The notes: generated from the letters alone by a model not told the origin. Shown: positions 16,894 to 25,483, numbered from the stretch's first letter. The stretch is 34,620 bases of DNA from Methylobacteriaceae bacterium (GCA_016793505.1 JAEULW010000306.1:1-34620); one strand, 5' to 3'. Made by a program: numbers and translations.

Positions 16894-17637
16894 ATGAAGG
16901 TTTCGGGCGGCAAGCCGATCTATGGCGCAACGGTCGGGATCCTGATGCTCGAGGCGCGCTTCCCGCGCATCCCGGGCGACATGGGCCATGCCGCGACATG
17001 GCCGTTCCCGGTGCATTACAAGATCGTCCGCTCGGCCTCGCCCGACCGCGTCGTGCGGCAGGGCGCGTCTGGGCTCCTCGACACGTTCATCGCCGCCGCG
17101 CAGGAGCTGGCGGCCGACGGCGTCGACGGGATCACCACCAATTGCGGCTTTCTCGCGCTGTTCCAGAAGGAGCTGGCGTCCGCCGTGCCCGTGCCGGTGG
17201 CGACCTCTTCGCTGATGCAGGTGGCGGCGGTGAACAGCCTGCTCGCGCCGGGCAGGCGGGCGGGCGTGTTGACCATCTCGCTGTCCGCGCTCACGGCGAA
17301 GCATCTGGAGTGCGCCGGCGTTCCCGCCGGCACGCCGCTCGGCACGACCGAGGGCGGCCGCGAATTCACCCGCGCCATCCTCGGCGACGAGCCCGAACTC
17401 GACGTCGAGGCGGCGCGGCGCGACAATGTCGAGGCGGCGCTGGCCATGCAGGCGGCCCATCCCGAACTCGGCGCCATCGTGCTGGAATGCACCAACATGA
17501 CGCCCTACGCCGCCGACATCCGCGCCGCGACGGGCCTGCCGACGTTCTCGATCGAGAGCTTCGTGACCTGGTTCCAGTCCGGCCTCGCGCCGCGCCGGCA
17601 TCCGCCGCCCGTCGGCTATCCGTTCCGGTCGGGCTGA
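16894..17637 (+). CDS. Aspartate/glutamate racemase-family protein
   Basis: This 247-residue cytoplasmic protein belongs to the Asp/Glu/hydantoin racemase superfamily. The two expected catalytic cysteines are present: Cys84 in TTNCGFLAL and Cys199 in VLECTNMTPY. An N-terminal GATVGILMLEARFPRIPGDMG strand-loop is typical of a branch that includes maleate isomerase and arylmalonate decarboxylase relatives. With both cysteines it could act as a two-base racemase or isomerase. It is divergent from the TRAP dctP gene with a 164-bp gap, which suggests shared regulation and perhaps a shared substrate. A TATGCT hexamer at 16846-16851 is a possible -10. The ribosome site is weak. The substrate is unknown. 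Confidence 0.85.
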   Translation: MKVSGGKPIYGATVGILMLEARFPRIPGDMGHAATWPFPVHYKIVRSASPDRVVRQGASGLLDTFIAAAQELAADGVDGITTNCGFLALFQKELASAVPVPVATSSLMQVAAVNSLLAPGRRAGVLTISLSALTAKHLECAGVPAGTPLGTTEGGREFTRAILGDEPELDVEAARRDNVEAALAMQAAHPELGAIVLECTNMTPYAADIRAATGLPTFSIESFVTWFQSGLAPRRHPPPVGYPFRSG

Positions 17638-17648
17638 ATTCGGCGCGC

Positions 17649-17697
17649 TTGTCCGCGTCGCACGCTGGTGTTAAATCGTGTCAAGACAACAGGTTGT
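17649..17697 (+). promoter_or_regulatory. Promoter and downstream palindrome before uxaC
   Basis: The 102-bp gap before uxaC contains TTGTCC (17649-17654), a 16-bp spacer and TTAAAT (17671-17676), each four of six to consensus. A perfect 12-bp palindrome ACAACAGGTTGT, reading ACAAC-AG-GTTGT, follows at 17686-17697, just past the expected transcription start. This is where a repressor operator would lie. No candidate regulator gene for the uronate module is in the window. Confidence 0.45.
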
Positions 17698-17739
17698 GGC
17701 CTGCGAGCGAGCGGCCGGGGTGCGCGGAGGCGACGACAG

Positions 17740-19161
17740 ATGGCGAAACAGGCGCGCCTCGAACTTCACCCTGACCGTCTGTTTCCCGCCGATCCGACCT
17801 CGCGCGCCATCGCCCGGCGCCTGTTCGCCGAGGTCGAGCGCCTGCCGATTGTCTCGCCGCACGGGCATACCGATCCGCGCTGGTTCGCCGCGAACGAGGC
17901 CTTTCCGGATCCCGCCACGCTGTTCGTCATCCCGGACCACTACATTTTCCGGATGCTCTACAGCCAGGGCGTGCCGCTCGAGTCGCTCGGCGTGGCGCGC
18001 CGCGACGGCGGTCCCGTCGAGCGCGATCCGCGCGCCATCTGGCGGCTCTTCGCTACGCATTATCATCTGTTCCGCGGCGCGCCGACGCGCGCCTGGCTCG
18101 ACCACTCCTTCGCCACGCTGTTCGATCTCGACGTGCGGCTCGGGCCGGAGACGGCGGACCTCTATTTCGACCGTATCGCCGAGCGCCTCGCCCGGCCCGA
18201 CTATCGGCCGCGCGCGCTGTTCGAGCGTTTCGGCATCGAGGTCATCGCCACCACCGAGAGCCCGCTCGATCCGCTCGCCGCCCACCGCGCCATTCGCGAC
18301 AGCGGCTGGAGCGGACGCGTCGTCACCGCCTATCGGCCCGATCCCGTCGTCGACCCCGAATTCGAGGGCTTCGCCGCCAATGTCGCGCGCCTCGGCGAGA
18401 TCGCGGGCTGCGACACGGCGCGGTGGGACGGCTATCTCGATGCCCATCGCGTCCGCCGCGCCTTTTTCAAGAGCTTCGGCGCGACTTCGAGCGATCACGG
18501 CCACGCCACCGCGCGCACCGCCGACCTGTCGCGCGCCGACTGCGAGCGGCTGTTCGCCAAAGCCCTTTCCGGCGCCTGCAGCGCCGAGGAGGCCGATCTG
18601 TTCCGCGGCCAGATGCTCACCGAAATGGCGGCGATGAGCCTCGACGACGGGCTGGTGATGCAGATCCATCCCGGCTCGTTCCGCAACCACAATCCCTCGC
18701 TCTTCGCCCGCTTCGGCCGCGACATGGGCGCCGACATGCCGACGCGAACCGACTATGTGCGCGCCTTGAAGCCGTTGCTCGACCGCTTCGGCAACGAGCG
18801 CGATCTGACGATCATCCTCTTCACCCTGGACGAAACCACATATGCGCGCGAGCTGGCGCCGCTCGCCGGGCACTATCCCGCCCTGCGGCTCGGGCCGGCG
18901 TGGTGGTTCTTCGACTCCGCGCATGGCATGCGCCGCTTCCGCGAACTGACGACCGAGACGGCCGGTTTCTACAACACCGTCGGCTTCAACGACGACACGC
19001 GCGCCTTCTGCTCGATCCCGGCCCGCCACGACGTGGCGCGGCGCGTCGATTGCGCCTATCTCGCCGAACTCGTCGCGACGCATCGGCTCGACGAGGACGA
19101 GGCGGCCGAGCTCGCCGTCGATCTCGCCTATCGCCTCGCCAAGCGCGCCTACAAGCTGTGA
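17740..19161 (+). CDS. uxaC: Glucuronate (uronate) isomerase
   Basis: This 473-residue enzyme converts D-glucuronate to D-fructuronate and D-galacturonate to D-tagaturonate, the first step of hexuronate catabolism. It belongs to the amidohydrolase superfamily (TIM barrel). The metal-site HxH is at His41 and His43 (SPHGHTDPRWF). Family segments include PDHYIFRMLYSQG, TTESPLDPLAAHR near residues 175-187, MQIHPGSFRNHN and PAWWFFDSAHGMRRFRE. Length matches the family. The start was chosen for GCGGAGG nine bases upstream. The UxuB-type reductase follows after 25 bp, so the two form an operon. Confidence 0.95.
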   Translation: MAKQARLELHPDRLFPADPTSRAIARRLFAEVERLPIVSPHGHTDPRWFAANEAFPDPATLFVIPDHYIFRMLYSQGVPLESLGVARRDGGPVERDPRAIWRLFATHYHLFRGAPTRAWLDHSFATLFDLDVRLGPETADLYFDRIAERLARPDYRPRALFERFGIEVIATTESPLDPLAAHRAIRDSGWSGRVVTAYRPDPVVDPEFEGFAANVARLGEIAGCDTARWDGYLDAHRVRRAFFKSFGATSSDHGHATARTADLSRADCERLFAKALSGACSAEEADLFRGQMLTEMAAMSLDDGLVMQIHPGSFRNHNPSLFARFGRDMGADMPTRTDYVRALKPLLDRFGNERDLTIILFTLDETTYARELAPLAGHYPALRLGPAWWFFDSAHGMRRFRELTTETAGFYNTVGFNDDTRAFCSIPARHDVARRVDCAYLAELVATHRLDEDEAAELAVDLAYRLAKRAYKL

Positions 19162-19186
19162 GCGGCCGCCGCCGGAGACCAACTGC

Positions 19187-20659
19187 ATGACCGCCGCCAC
19201 GCGCCTGTCGAACGCCGCCCTGTCGCGCCTGCCCTCAGCGGTGGCGCGGCCGCGCTACGATCGCGCGGCGCTTCGCACGGGCATTGTGCATCTCGGTCTC
19301 GGCGCCTTTCACCGCGCCCATCAGGCCGTCTACACGGAGGCCGCGATCGCCGCCGGCGATCCGCGTTGGGGTATTTTGGGGGCCAGCCTGCGCGCCGCCG
19401 ACACGCGCGACGCGCTCGCCCCGCAGGATGGGCTCTACACGGTCTGCGTGCGTGACGCCGGCGGCGAGCGCTGCGCCGTCATCGGCGCGCTGCGCGGCGT
19501 CGTCGTCGCGCCCGAGGACCCGCAGGCGCTCGTCGCGGCGATGGCCGCGCCCGATGTGCGCATCGTCTCGCTCACCGTCACCGAGAAGGGCTACTGCCAC
19601 GATCCCGCCCGCGGCGAATTGCGGGCGGATCATCCCGACATCGTCCATGATCTCGCCCATCCGGATCGGCCGCGCTCGGCGCCGGGCTTCATCGTCGCCG
19701 CGCTGGCGCGCCGGCGCGCGGCGGGCCTGCCGCCCTTCACGGTGCTGACCTGCGACAACCTGCCGGCCAATGGCGAGACGGCGCGTCGCGTCGTCGCCGC
19801 CTTCGCGCGCCTGCGCGACGCCGATCTCGGCCGCTACGTCGAAGGCGAGGTCGCCTTTCCCTCCACCATGGTCGATCGCATCGTGCCGGCGACGACCGAC
19901 GAGGACCGCGCCAAGATCGCCGCCGCGCTCGGCGTCGCCGACGCCTGGCCGGTGATGACCGAGCCGTTCACCCAATGGGTCGTGGAGGATCGTTTCCCGC
20001 ATGGCCGGCCCGACTGGCGCGGCGTCGAGTTCACGCAGAACGTCGCGCCCTACGAGGCGATGAAGCTGCGTCTGCTGAACGGCGCGCATTCCTCGATCGC
20101 CTATCTCGGATGCCTCGCCGGCTGGCAAACCGTCTCGTCGGCGATGGCCGATCCAGACCTCGCCCGCTTCGTCCGCGCCCTGATGGACGAGGAGGTGACG
20201 CCGACGCTGACGGCGCCGCCAGGCTTCGACGTCGAAGGCTACAAGCGCGCGCTGATCGACCGCTTCCGCAACCCGGCGCTGAAGCACCGCACGGCGCAGA
20301 TCGCCATGGACGGCACGCAGAAGCTGCCGCAGCGCCTGCTCGGGCCGATCCGCGACCGGCTGGCGCAGGGCGCGCCGATCGCCTGCCTCGCCCTCGGCGT
20401 CGCCGCCTGGATGCGCTACGCCGCCGGCGTCGGCGAGAATGGCGAGCGCTTCGAGGTCAAGGATCCGCTGGCCGCCGAGCTGGCGCGGCGCGGCGCGGCG
20501 GCCGCCGGCGGTCCGGCGGCGCTGACTGCGAGCTTCCTCGAGATGACCTCGGTGTTCGGCGAGGAACTGCCGCGCGACGGCCGCTTCCGCGCCGCGGTGG
20601 ACGCCGCCCTGGCGGCGCTGACGCAGCGCGGCGCCCGGGCGACGCTCGCGGCGATGTGA
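19187..20659 (+). CDS. uxuB: Mannitol dehydrogenase-family oxidoreductase, probably fructuronate reductase
   Basis: This 490-residue NAD-dependent long-chain dehydrogenase has an N-terminal Rossmann region with IVHLGLGAFHRAHQAVY near residues 33-49 and the VTEKGY segment. The family signature FPSTMVDRIVPAT is at 224-236. The catalytic residues Lys293, Asn298 and His301 lie in the KLRLLNGAHS segment. The family includes mannitol dehydrogenase, fructuronate reductase (UxuB) and tagaturonate reductase. Its position 25 bp after uxaC favours reduction of D-fructuronate to D-mannonate. A GGAG site lies nine bases before the start. The next enzyme, mannonate dehydratase, is not in the window. The symbol rests on context. 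Confidence 0.85.
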   Translation: MTAATRLSNAALSRLPSAVARPRYDRAALRTGIVHLGLGAFHRAHQAVYTEAAIAAGDPRWGILGASLRAADTRDALAPQDGLYTVCVRDAGGERCAVIGALRGVVVAPEDPQALVAAMAAPDVRIVSLTVTEKGYCHDPARGELRADHPDIVHDLAHPDRPRSAPGFIVAALARRRAAGLPPFTVLTCDNLPANGETARRVVAAFARLRDADLGRYVEGEVAFPSTMVDRIVPATTDEDRAKIAAALGVADAWPVMTEPFTQWVVEDRFPHGRPDWRGVEFTQNVAPYEAMKLRLLNGAHSSIAYLGCLAGWQTVSSAMADPDLARFVRALMDEEVTPTLTAPPGFDVEGYKRALIDRFRNPALKHRTAQIAMDGTQKLPQRLLGPIRDRLAQGAPIACLALGVAAWMRYAAGVGENGERFEVKDPLAAELARRGAAAAGGPAALTASFLEMTSVFGEELPRDGRFRAAVDAALAALTQRGARATLAAM

Positions 20660-20770
20660 CGGGCGCGAGCCGGCCGGCGCGTCGGGTGCTTTCGCGCACA
20701 CCCCGCGCCGGGAATCGCGCTAGACTGGCGCCGCGCGTCCATGGCGGGCGCGGCGCATCAGGGGGCGCGC

Positions 20771-21334
20771 ATGTCCTGGATTCTGCTCGGCATCGTCGTC
20801 GTCGTCGTGGTCTGGCTGATCATGACCTACAACACGCTCGTGTCGCTGCGACAGCGCGGGCGTCAGGCCTTTTCGGACATCGACGTGCAGCTCAAGCAGC
20901 GCCACGATCTGGTGCCCAATCTCGTCGAGACCGTCAAAGGTTACGCCGCCCATGAGCGCGGCACGCTCGACGCCGTCATCGCCGCCCGCAACGCCGCGAT
21001 CACCGCGCAGTCGCGCGGGCCTGCCGATCAGGCCGTGGCGGAGGCCGCGCTCGGCGCCTCGCTCGGCAAGCTCTTCGCCCTCGCCGAGGCCTATCCCGAC
21101 CTGAAGGCGAACACGAATTTCGTCGAGCTGCAGGGCCAGCTCGCCGATCTCGAGGACAAGATCGCCGCCGCGCGCCGCTTCTTCAACAATTCGGTGGCCG
21201 AATACAACGCCTCGCGCGAGAGCATTCCCGCCGCCTTCTTCGCCGCCTCGATGGGCTTCCATCCGATGGAGTTCTTCAATCTCGAGGAGGGCGAGAAGAA
21301 GCTGGTGACGCAGACGCCGCAAGTGAAGTTCTGA
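20771..21334 (+). CDS. lemA: LemA family protein
   Basis: This 187-residue membrane-anchored protein has one N-terminal helix (residues 3-19, rich in Val and Ile) and then a helical-bundle domain. Family segments are VSLRQRGRQAFSDIDVQLKQRHDLVPNLVETVKGYAAHE-like, AYPDLKANTNF near residues 110-120, and FFNNSVAEYNASRESIPA near 140-157. The tail FFNLEEGEKKLVTQTPQVKF is typical. The start at 20771 is preferred over an ATG at 20741 because GGGGG lies five bases upstream and the helix then begins at once. The M48 protease follows 32 bp downstream, a recurrent pairing for LemA. The molecular function is unknown. A TAGACT -10-like hexamer lies at 20721-20726. Confidence 0.95.
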   Translation: MSWILLGIVVVVVVWLIMTYNTLVSLRQRGRQAFSDIDVQLKQRHDLVPNLVETVKGYAAHERGTLDAVIAARNAAITAQSRGPADQAVAEAALGASLGKLFALAEAYPDLKANTNFVELQGQLADLEDKIAAARRFFNNSVAEYNASRESIPAAFFAASMGFHPMEFFNLEEGEKKLVTQTPQVKF

Positions 21335-21366
21335 CGCGCCGCCGCTGAGCGCCGGGAGGGGCCGCC

Positions 21367-22515
21367 ATGGTGCGCGCATACGGCCTGCACACGCACATCA
21401 GGGCGAACCGGCTGAAGTCGCTCGTCCTGCTGGCGGGCTTCGTCGCGCTCATCTGCATGCTCACCTATTCCTTCACGCTGCTCTACGAGACGCGGCGCGG
21501 CGGAACGGTGGGCTGGATGATGAGCCGCGCCTGGCGCGACATGCAGTGGGCGCTGCCCTGGGCCGCGGCGGCCACGCTCGCCTGGTTCGCCGTCGCCTGG
21601 GCCTTTCACCAGCGCATGATCGCCACCGTGACCGGCGCCGTCGACGTGACGCGCGAGAGCGCGCCGAAGCTCTATCGCGCGCTCGAAAATCTCTGCATCT
21701 CGCGCGGCATCCCGACGCCGCGGCTGATGGTGATCGAGGACGACGCGCTCAACGCCTTCGCCTCGGGCATGGATCAGGACGATGCGACGATCACCGTCAC
21801 CCGAGGTCTGATCGACGCGCTGGAAGAGAACGAGATGGAGGCCGTGCTCGCCCACGAACTGACGCATCTGCGCAACAAGGACACGCAGCTGCTCATCGTG
21901 GCGATCATCTTCACCGGCATTTTCAGTTTCATCGGCGATCTCGTCTTCCGCAACCTCGATTTTCCGCTCGGCCGGCTGCCGCGCTCGGGGCGTGACTCGG
22001 AGAACAAGGGCGCGGTCTTCATCGTCGTGCTCATCGCGCTGGCGCTGATCGCCCTGTCCTGGGGTCTCGCCATGCTGACGCGCCTCGCCCTGTCGCGCCG
22101 TCGCGAATTCATGGCCGACGCCGGCGCCGTCGAACTGACCAAGAACCCCGACGCGATGATCTCGGCGCTGCGCAAGATCGAGCAGCGCGCCACCATCGAG
22201 AACATGTCGTCGCAGATGTCGGCCTTCTTCATCGAGAGCCCGCTGAAGCAGAAGACCAACGATCTGATGGCGACCCATCCCTCGATCGACGCGCGGGTCG
22301 AGGCGCTCGTCGCTTACGCCGGGGGACGCGACGATCCGCTCGCCGCCGAGGAGATCGCCCGTTTGGAACGTCAGGTGGAGGAGGCTGACCGGCGCGGCGA
22401 CGCCACGTCCGAGGCCGCTCCGGTCGCGACGTCCGGTTTCGCGCCGGCCGGGCAGACGCCGAGCGCGCGCAGAAAACCCAATCGCGGCGGCGCGCTCGGC
22501 GCGCCGCCGTCGTGA
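21367..22515 (+). CDS. M48-family membrane zinc metalloprotease (HtpX-like)
   Basis: This 382-residue membrane protease belongs to the HtpX/Ste24 group, which degrades damaged or misfolded membrane proteins. Two membrane segments lie in the first 82 residues and two more around residues 180-195 and 215-240. The zinc motif HELTH is at residues 163-167, and the third ligand is expected in the later REFMADAGAVEL segment. A THPSIDARVEAL tail closes the catalytic domain, followed by a polar, Ala/Pro-rich extension of about 60 residues. A GGGAGGGG site lies five bases before the start. It probably forms an operon with lemA. Its stop is 3 bp from the stop of the convergent M20 gene. Confidence 0.93.
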   Translation: MVRAYGLHTHIRANRLKSLVLLAGFVALICMLTYSFTLLYETRRGGTVGWMMSRAWRDMQWALPWAAAATLAWFAVAWAFHQRMIATVTGAVDVTRESAPKLYRALENLCISRGIPTPRLMVIEDDALNAFASGMDQDDATITVTRGLIDALEENEMEAVLAHELTHLRNKDTQLLIVAIIFTGIFSFIGDLVFRNLDFPLGRLPRSGRDSENKGAVFIVVLIALALIALSWGLAMLTRLALSRRREFMADAGAVELTKNPDAMISALRKIEQRATIENMSSQMSAFFIESPLKQKTNDLMATHPSIDARVEALVAYAGGRDDPLAAEEIARLERQVEEADRRGDATSEAAPVATSGFAPAGQTPSARRKPNRGGALGAPPS

Positions 22516-22518
22516 GGT

Positions 22519-23685
22519 TCAGGCCGGCATCGCCGTCTCGACGAGCTTGGCCCAGTAGGACACGCCATAGGGAATCGCCGCGTCGTTGAAGTCGTAGCGC
22601 GGATGGTGCAGCCCGGCCGTGTCGCCATTGCCCATGAAGATGAAGGCGCCGGGCCGGGCGAGCAGCATGTAGGAGAAATCCTCTCCGCCCATGGTCGGCG
22701 CCAGCGCCGCGTCGACATTCGGCCCGCCGACCACCTGGCCGGCGACCCGCACGGCGAAATCGGTCTGCGGCGCATGGTTCTCCGTCACCGGATAGCCGCG
22801 CGCATAGGAGATCGTCGCCTTGACGCCCATCGCCTGGGCGACGCCTTCGACGACCGACTTCAGCCGCGCTTCGGCCAGATCGCGCGAGGCCGCGCGCAGC
22901 GTGCGCACCGTGCCGGAGAGCTTCGCCCGCTCCGGGATGATGTTGTAGGTCGTGCCCGCCTCGACGCGGGTGATCGACACCACGATGCTGTCGAGCGGAT
23001 CGGCGCTGCGCGAGACGATGCTCTGCGCCGCGGTGATGATCTGCGCCGCCGCCACGATCGGGTCGCGGCATTCGTGCGGCTTGGCGGCATGGCCGCCCAG
23101 CCCCTCGATCTCGATGTCGTAGCGGTCGGCCGCCGCCATGATCGGGCCGGGCCGGATCGCGAACTGTCCGATAGGCAGCCCCGGCATGTTGTGCAGACCA
23201 TAGATCTCCTGCACGCCGAAGCGCTCCATCAGCCCGTCGTCGACCATCGCCTTGCCGCCGGCGCCGCCCTCTTCGGCAGGCTGGAAGACGACGACGACCG
23301 TGCCGTCGAAATTGCGGGTTTCGGTCAGATAGCGCGCCGCCCCGAGCAGCATGGCGGTGTGGCCGTCATGGCCGCAGGCGTGCATGACGCCGGCGTTGGT
23401 CGAGGCGTGGCCGACGCCGGTCTCCTCGGCGATCGGCAGCGCGTCCATGTCGGCGCGCAGCCCGATGATCCGGCCCGACCCCTGCTTGCGGCCGCGGATG
23501 ACGCCGACGACGCCGGTCCGGCCGACGCCGGTCGCCACCTCGTCGCAGCCGAAGGCCCGCAGCTTGTCGGCGACGATCCCGGCGGTCCGATGCACCTCGT
23601 AGAGCAGCTCGGGATGGGCGTGCAGGTCGCGCCGCCATTCGGCGGTTTCGGCGGACAGTTCGGCGACGCGATTGTTGATGGGCAT
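22519..23685 (-). CDS. M20-family amidohydrolase (hippurate / N-acyl-amino-acid hydrolase type)
   Basis: This 388-residue cytoplasmic metallohydrolase is of the M20D group, which removes acyl groups from N-acyl amino acids such as hippurate, or from amino-acid conjugates. Substrate and metal motifs are WRRDLHAHPEL near residues 17-27, GLRADMDALPI near 75-85, MHACGHDGH at 101-109 (with the group-specific Cys104), and the catalytic Glu pair at 138-139 (QPAEEGG). The C-terminal MGGEDFSYM supplies the last metal contact region. The start was chosen at the ATG complementary to 23683-23685 because GAGG lies five bases upstream; the frame is open further. It is divergent from the Dpp-type transporter operon, suggesting import followed by hydrolysis. 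Confidence 0.92.
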   Translation of the reverse strand: MPINNRVAELSAETAEWRRDLHAHPELLYEVHRTAGIVADKLRAFGCDEVATGVGRTGVVGVIRGRKQGSGRIIGLRADMDALPIAEETGVGHASTNAGVMHACGHDGHTAMLLGAARYLTETRNFDGTVVVVFQPAEEGGAGGKAMVDDGLMERFGVQEIYGLHNMPGLPIGQFAIRPGPIMAAADRYDIEIEGLGGHAAKPHECRDPIVAAAQIITAAQSIVSRSADPLDSIVVSITRVEAGTTYNIIPERAKLSGTVRTLRAASRDLAEARLKSVVEGVAQAMGVKATISYARGYPVTENHAPQTDFAVRVAGQVVGGPNVDAALAPTMGGEDFSYMLLARPGAFIFMGNGDTAGLHHPRYDFNDAAIPYGVSYWAKLVETAMPA

Positions 23686-23780
23686 CAGGTCCTCGTCTGC
23701 AGGGCCCGCTCCGGGCCGGGGACCGCAGCAAACAGGAACGGCCTGCGCCCCGTCAATCGTGACGGCCCGCCACAAAGCGC

Positions 23781-23810
23781 TGGACCGGGCGCGCAGCCCT
23801 GCACTAGGCT
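23781..23810 (+). promoter_or_regulatory. Candidate promoter of the Dpp-type ABC operon
   Basis: TGGACC (23781-23786, four of six to the -35 consensus), an 18-bp spacer and TAGGCT (23805-23810) lie in the 176 bp between the divergent M20 gene and the binding-protein start. Transcription would begin near 23817 and give a leader of about 45 bases that includes the GGGGAG ribosome site. Confidence 0.35.
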
Positions 23811-23861
23811 CGACCCATGACCGGCCAGAATGACGCCGGCGAAGAACAGGGGAGCGGACAG

Positions 23862-25448
23862 ATGCGATTGAGGACGCTGTTTCTGGCGAGCGCGCTCGCC
23901 GTCGGCCTGGGCGTGACCGCGGCCAACGCCGTCACCTTCCGCTACGCTTTCCAGGGCGATCTCAACGCGCTCGATCCCTACACGTTGAACGAGACCTTCA
24001 CGCTCGGCGCCCTCGGCAACGTCTATGAGGGGCTGACCAAGCGCGACAAGGAGCTGAAGATCATCCCCGGCCTCGCCGAGCGCTGGGAGACGCCGGAGCC
24101 GACCCGCTGGCGCTTTTACCTGCGCAAGGGCGTGAAATTCGCCGGCGGCGAGGATTTCACCGCTGACGACGTCGTCTTCTCCGTCGAGCGGGCGCTGGCG
24201 CCGGGTTCGCAGGTGTCGACGCGCCTGCCCAAGGACGTCAAGGCGGTCAAGGTGGACGATCACACGGTCGACTTCGTGCTGTCCTCGCCCAATCCCATCC
24301 TGCATGCGGAATGGGACACCTGGTACATCATGTCGAAGAAGTGGGCCGAGGCGAACGGCGCCACCAAGCCGCAGCCCGCCACCGGCAAGGAGCTGAACAA
24401 TTTCGCGCTGAAATCCAATGGCACCGGACCGTTCGTCATCACCAGCCATGAGCCGGCGGTGAAGACCGTGTTCAAGCCCAACCCCGGCTGGTGGGGCCAG
24501 AAGGAGCACAATCTCGACGAGGTGATCTTCACCACGATCAAGCAGGACGCGACGCGCGTCGCCGCGCTGCTGTCCGGCGAGGTCGACATGATCGAGCCGG
24601 TGCCGGTGCAGGACATGCAGCGCATCGACGCCAATCCGACCACCTCGGTGATGACCGGGCCGGAGCTGCGCACCATCCACCTCTATTTCGACTCCAAGCG
24701 CGACGAGCTGCTCTATTCGAGCGTCAAGGGCAAGAACCCGTTCAAGGACGCGCGCGTGCGCAAGGCCTTCTACCAGGCGATCGACATCGAGGCGATCAAG
24801 TCGCGCGTGATGCGCAATCTCTCGGTGCCTTCCGCGCTGCTGATCTCGCCGCTGCTGTTCGCCAAGGCCGGCGACTTCAAGCGCCATCCCTATGATCCGG
24901 AGGCCGCCAAGAAGCTGCTCGCCGAGGCGGGCTACCCGAACGGCTTCGAACTGACCATGCATTGCCCGAACGATCGCTACGTCAATGACGAGGCGATCTG
25001 TCAGGCGGCGACCGCGATGCTGGCGCGCATCGGCGTCAAGGCGACGCTGCAGGCCCAGCCCAAGGCGCAGTTCTTCGGCCGCGCCGGCGCTTCGGGCGGC
25101 TTCGACACCTCCTTCGGCATGCTCGGCTGGACGCCCGGCTCGTTCGACTCGTGGAACGTCATCGTCAATCTCGTCGGCTGCCGCGACGAGAAGGGCAATG
25201 GCGGCCCGTTCAACTACGGCGGGTACTGCAACAAGAAGGTCGACGAACTCGCCGAGAAAATCCTGGTCGAGGCCGACACGGCCAAGCGCGACGCCATGAT
25301 CTCGGAGGCCTACAAGATCGTGCACGACGAGGCCGGCTTCATCCCGCTGCATCAGCAGACGCTCGCCTGGGGCGTCTCGAAGAAGGTCAAGATGGTGCAG
25401 CGTCCGGACGACCAGATCCTGTTCTACTGGACGACGAAGCAGCCCTGA
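23862..25448 (+). CDS. ABC transporter substrate-binding protein, family 5 (DppA/OppA type)
   Basis: This 528-residue exported binding protein is for peptides or related solutes. A Sec signal peptide covers residues 1-23, with cleavage expected after Ala-Asn-Ala. The SBP_bac_5 fold follows, with NALDPYTLNETFTLGALGNVYEGL, WRFYLRKGVKFAGGEDFTADDVVFS near residues 85-110, SNGTGPFVI, and DARVRKAFYQAIDIEAI near 305. The start at 23862 is chosen for GGGGAG seven bases upstream and because the signal peptide then begins correctly; an in-frame ATG at 23817 would add a polar leader. It is first in a five-gene operon. The ligand could be a dipeptide, an acylated amino acid or an amide. Confidence 0.93.
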   Translation: MRLRTLFLASALAVGLGVTAANAVTFRYAFQGDLNALDPYTLNETFTLGALGNVYEGLTKRDKELKIIPGLAERWETPEPTRWRFYLRKGVKFAGGEDFTADDVVFSVERALAPGSQVSTRLPKDVKAVKVDDHTVDFVLSSPNPILHAEWDTWYIMSKKWAEANGATKPQPATGKELNNFALKSNGTGPFVITSHEPAVKTVFKPNPGWWGQKEHNLDEVIFTTIKQDATRVAALLSGEVDMIEPVPVQDMQRIDANPTTSVMTGPELRTIHLYFDSKRDELLYSSVKGKNPFKDARVRKAFYQAIDIEAIKSRVMRNLSVPSALLISPLLFAKAGDFKRHPYDPEAAKKLLAEAGYPNGFELTMHCPNDRYVNDEAICQAATAMLARIGVKATLQAQPKAQFFGRAGASGGFDTSFGMLGWTPGSFDSWNVIVNLVGCRDEKGNGGPFNYGGYCNKKVDELAEKILVEADTAKRDAMISEAYKIVHDEAGFIPLHQQTLAWGVSKKVKMVQRPDDQILFYWTTKQP

Positions 25449-25455
25449 CGAATCT

Positions 25456-25483
25456 CGCCGGGCGGGCTCGCGTCCGCCCGGCG
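25456..25483 (+). promoter_or_regulatory. Intercistronic hairpin after the Dpp-type binding protein
   Basis: A perfect 10-bp GC stem, CGCCGGGCGG (25456-25465) and CCGCCCGGCG (25474-25483), with an 8-base loop lies in the 48-bp gap between the binding-protein and dppB genes. There is no T-run, so it more likely protects the upstream mRNA from 3' exonucleases or causes partial termination. Its inner 8-bp stem is identical to that after urtA (34129-34153). Confidence 0.6.

Noticed and set aside
20741-20773. An earlier in-frame ATG for lemA at 20741
   Set aside because: It has no ribosome site and would put ten polar residues before the membrane anchor, whereas the ATG at 20771 has GGGGG five bases upstream.
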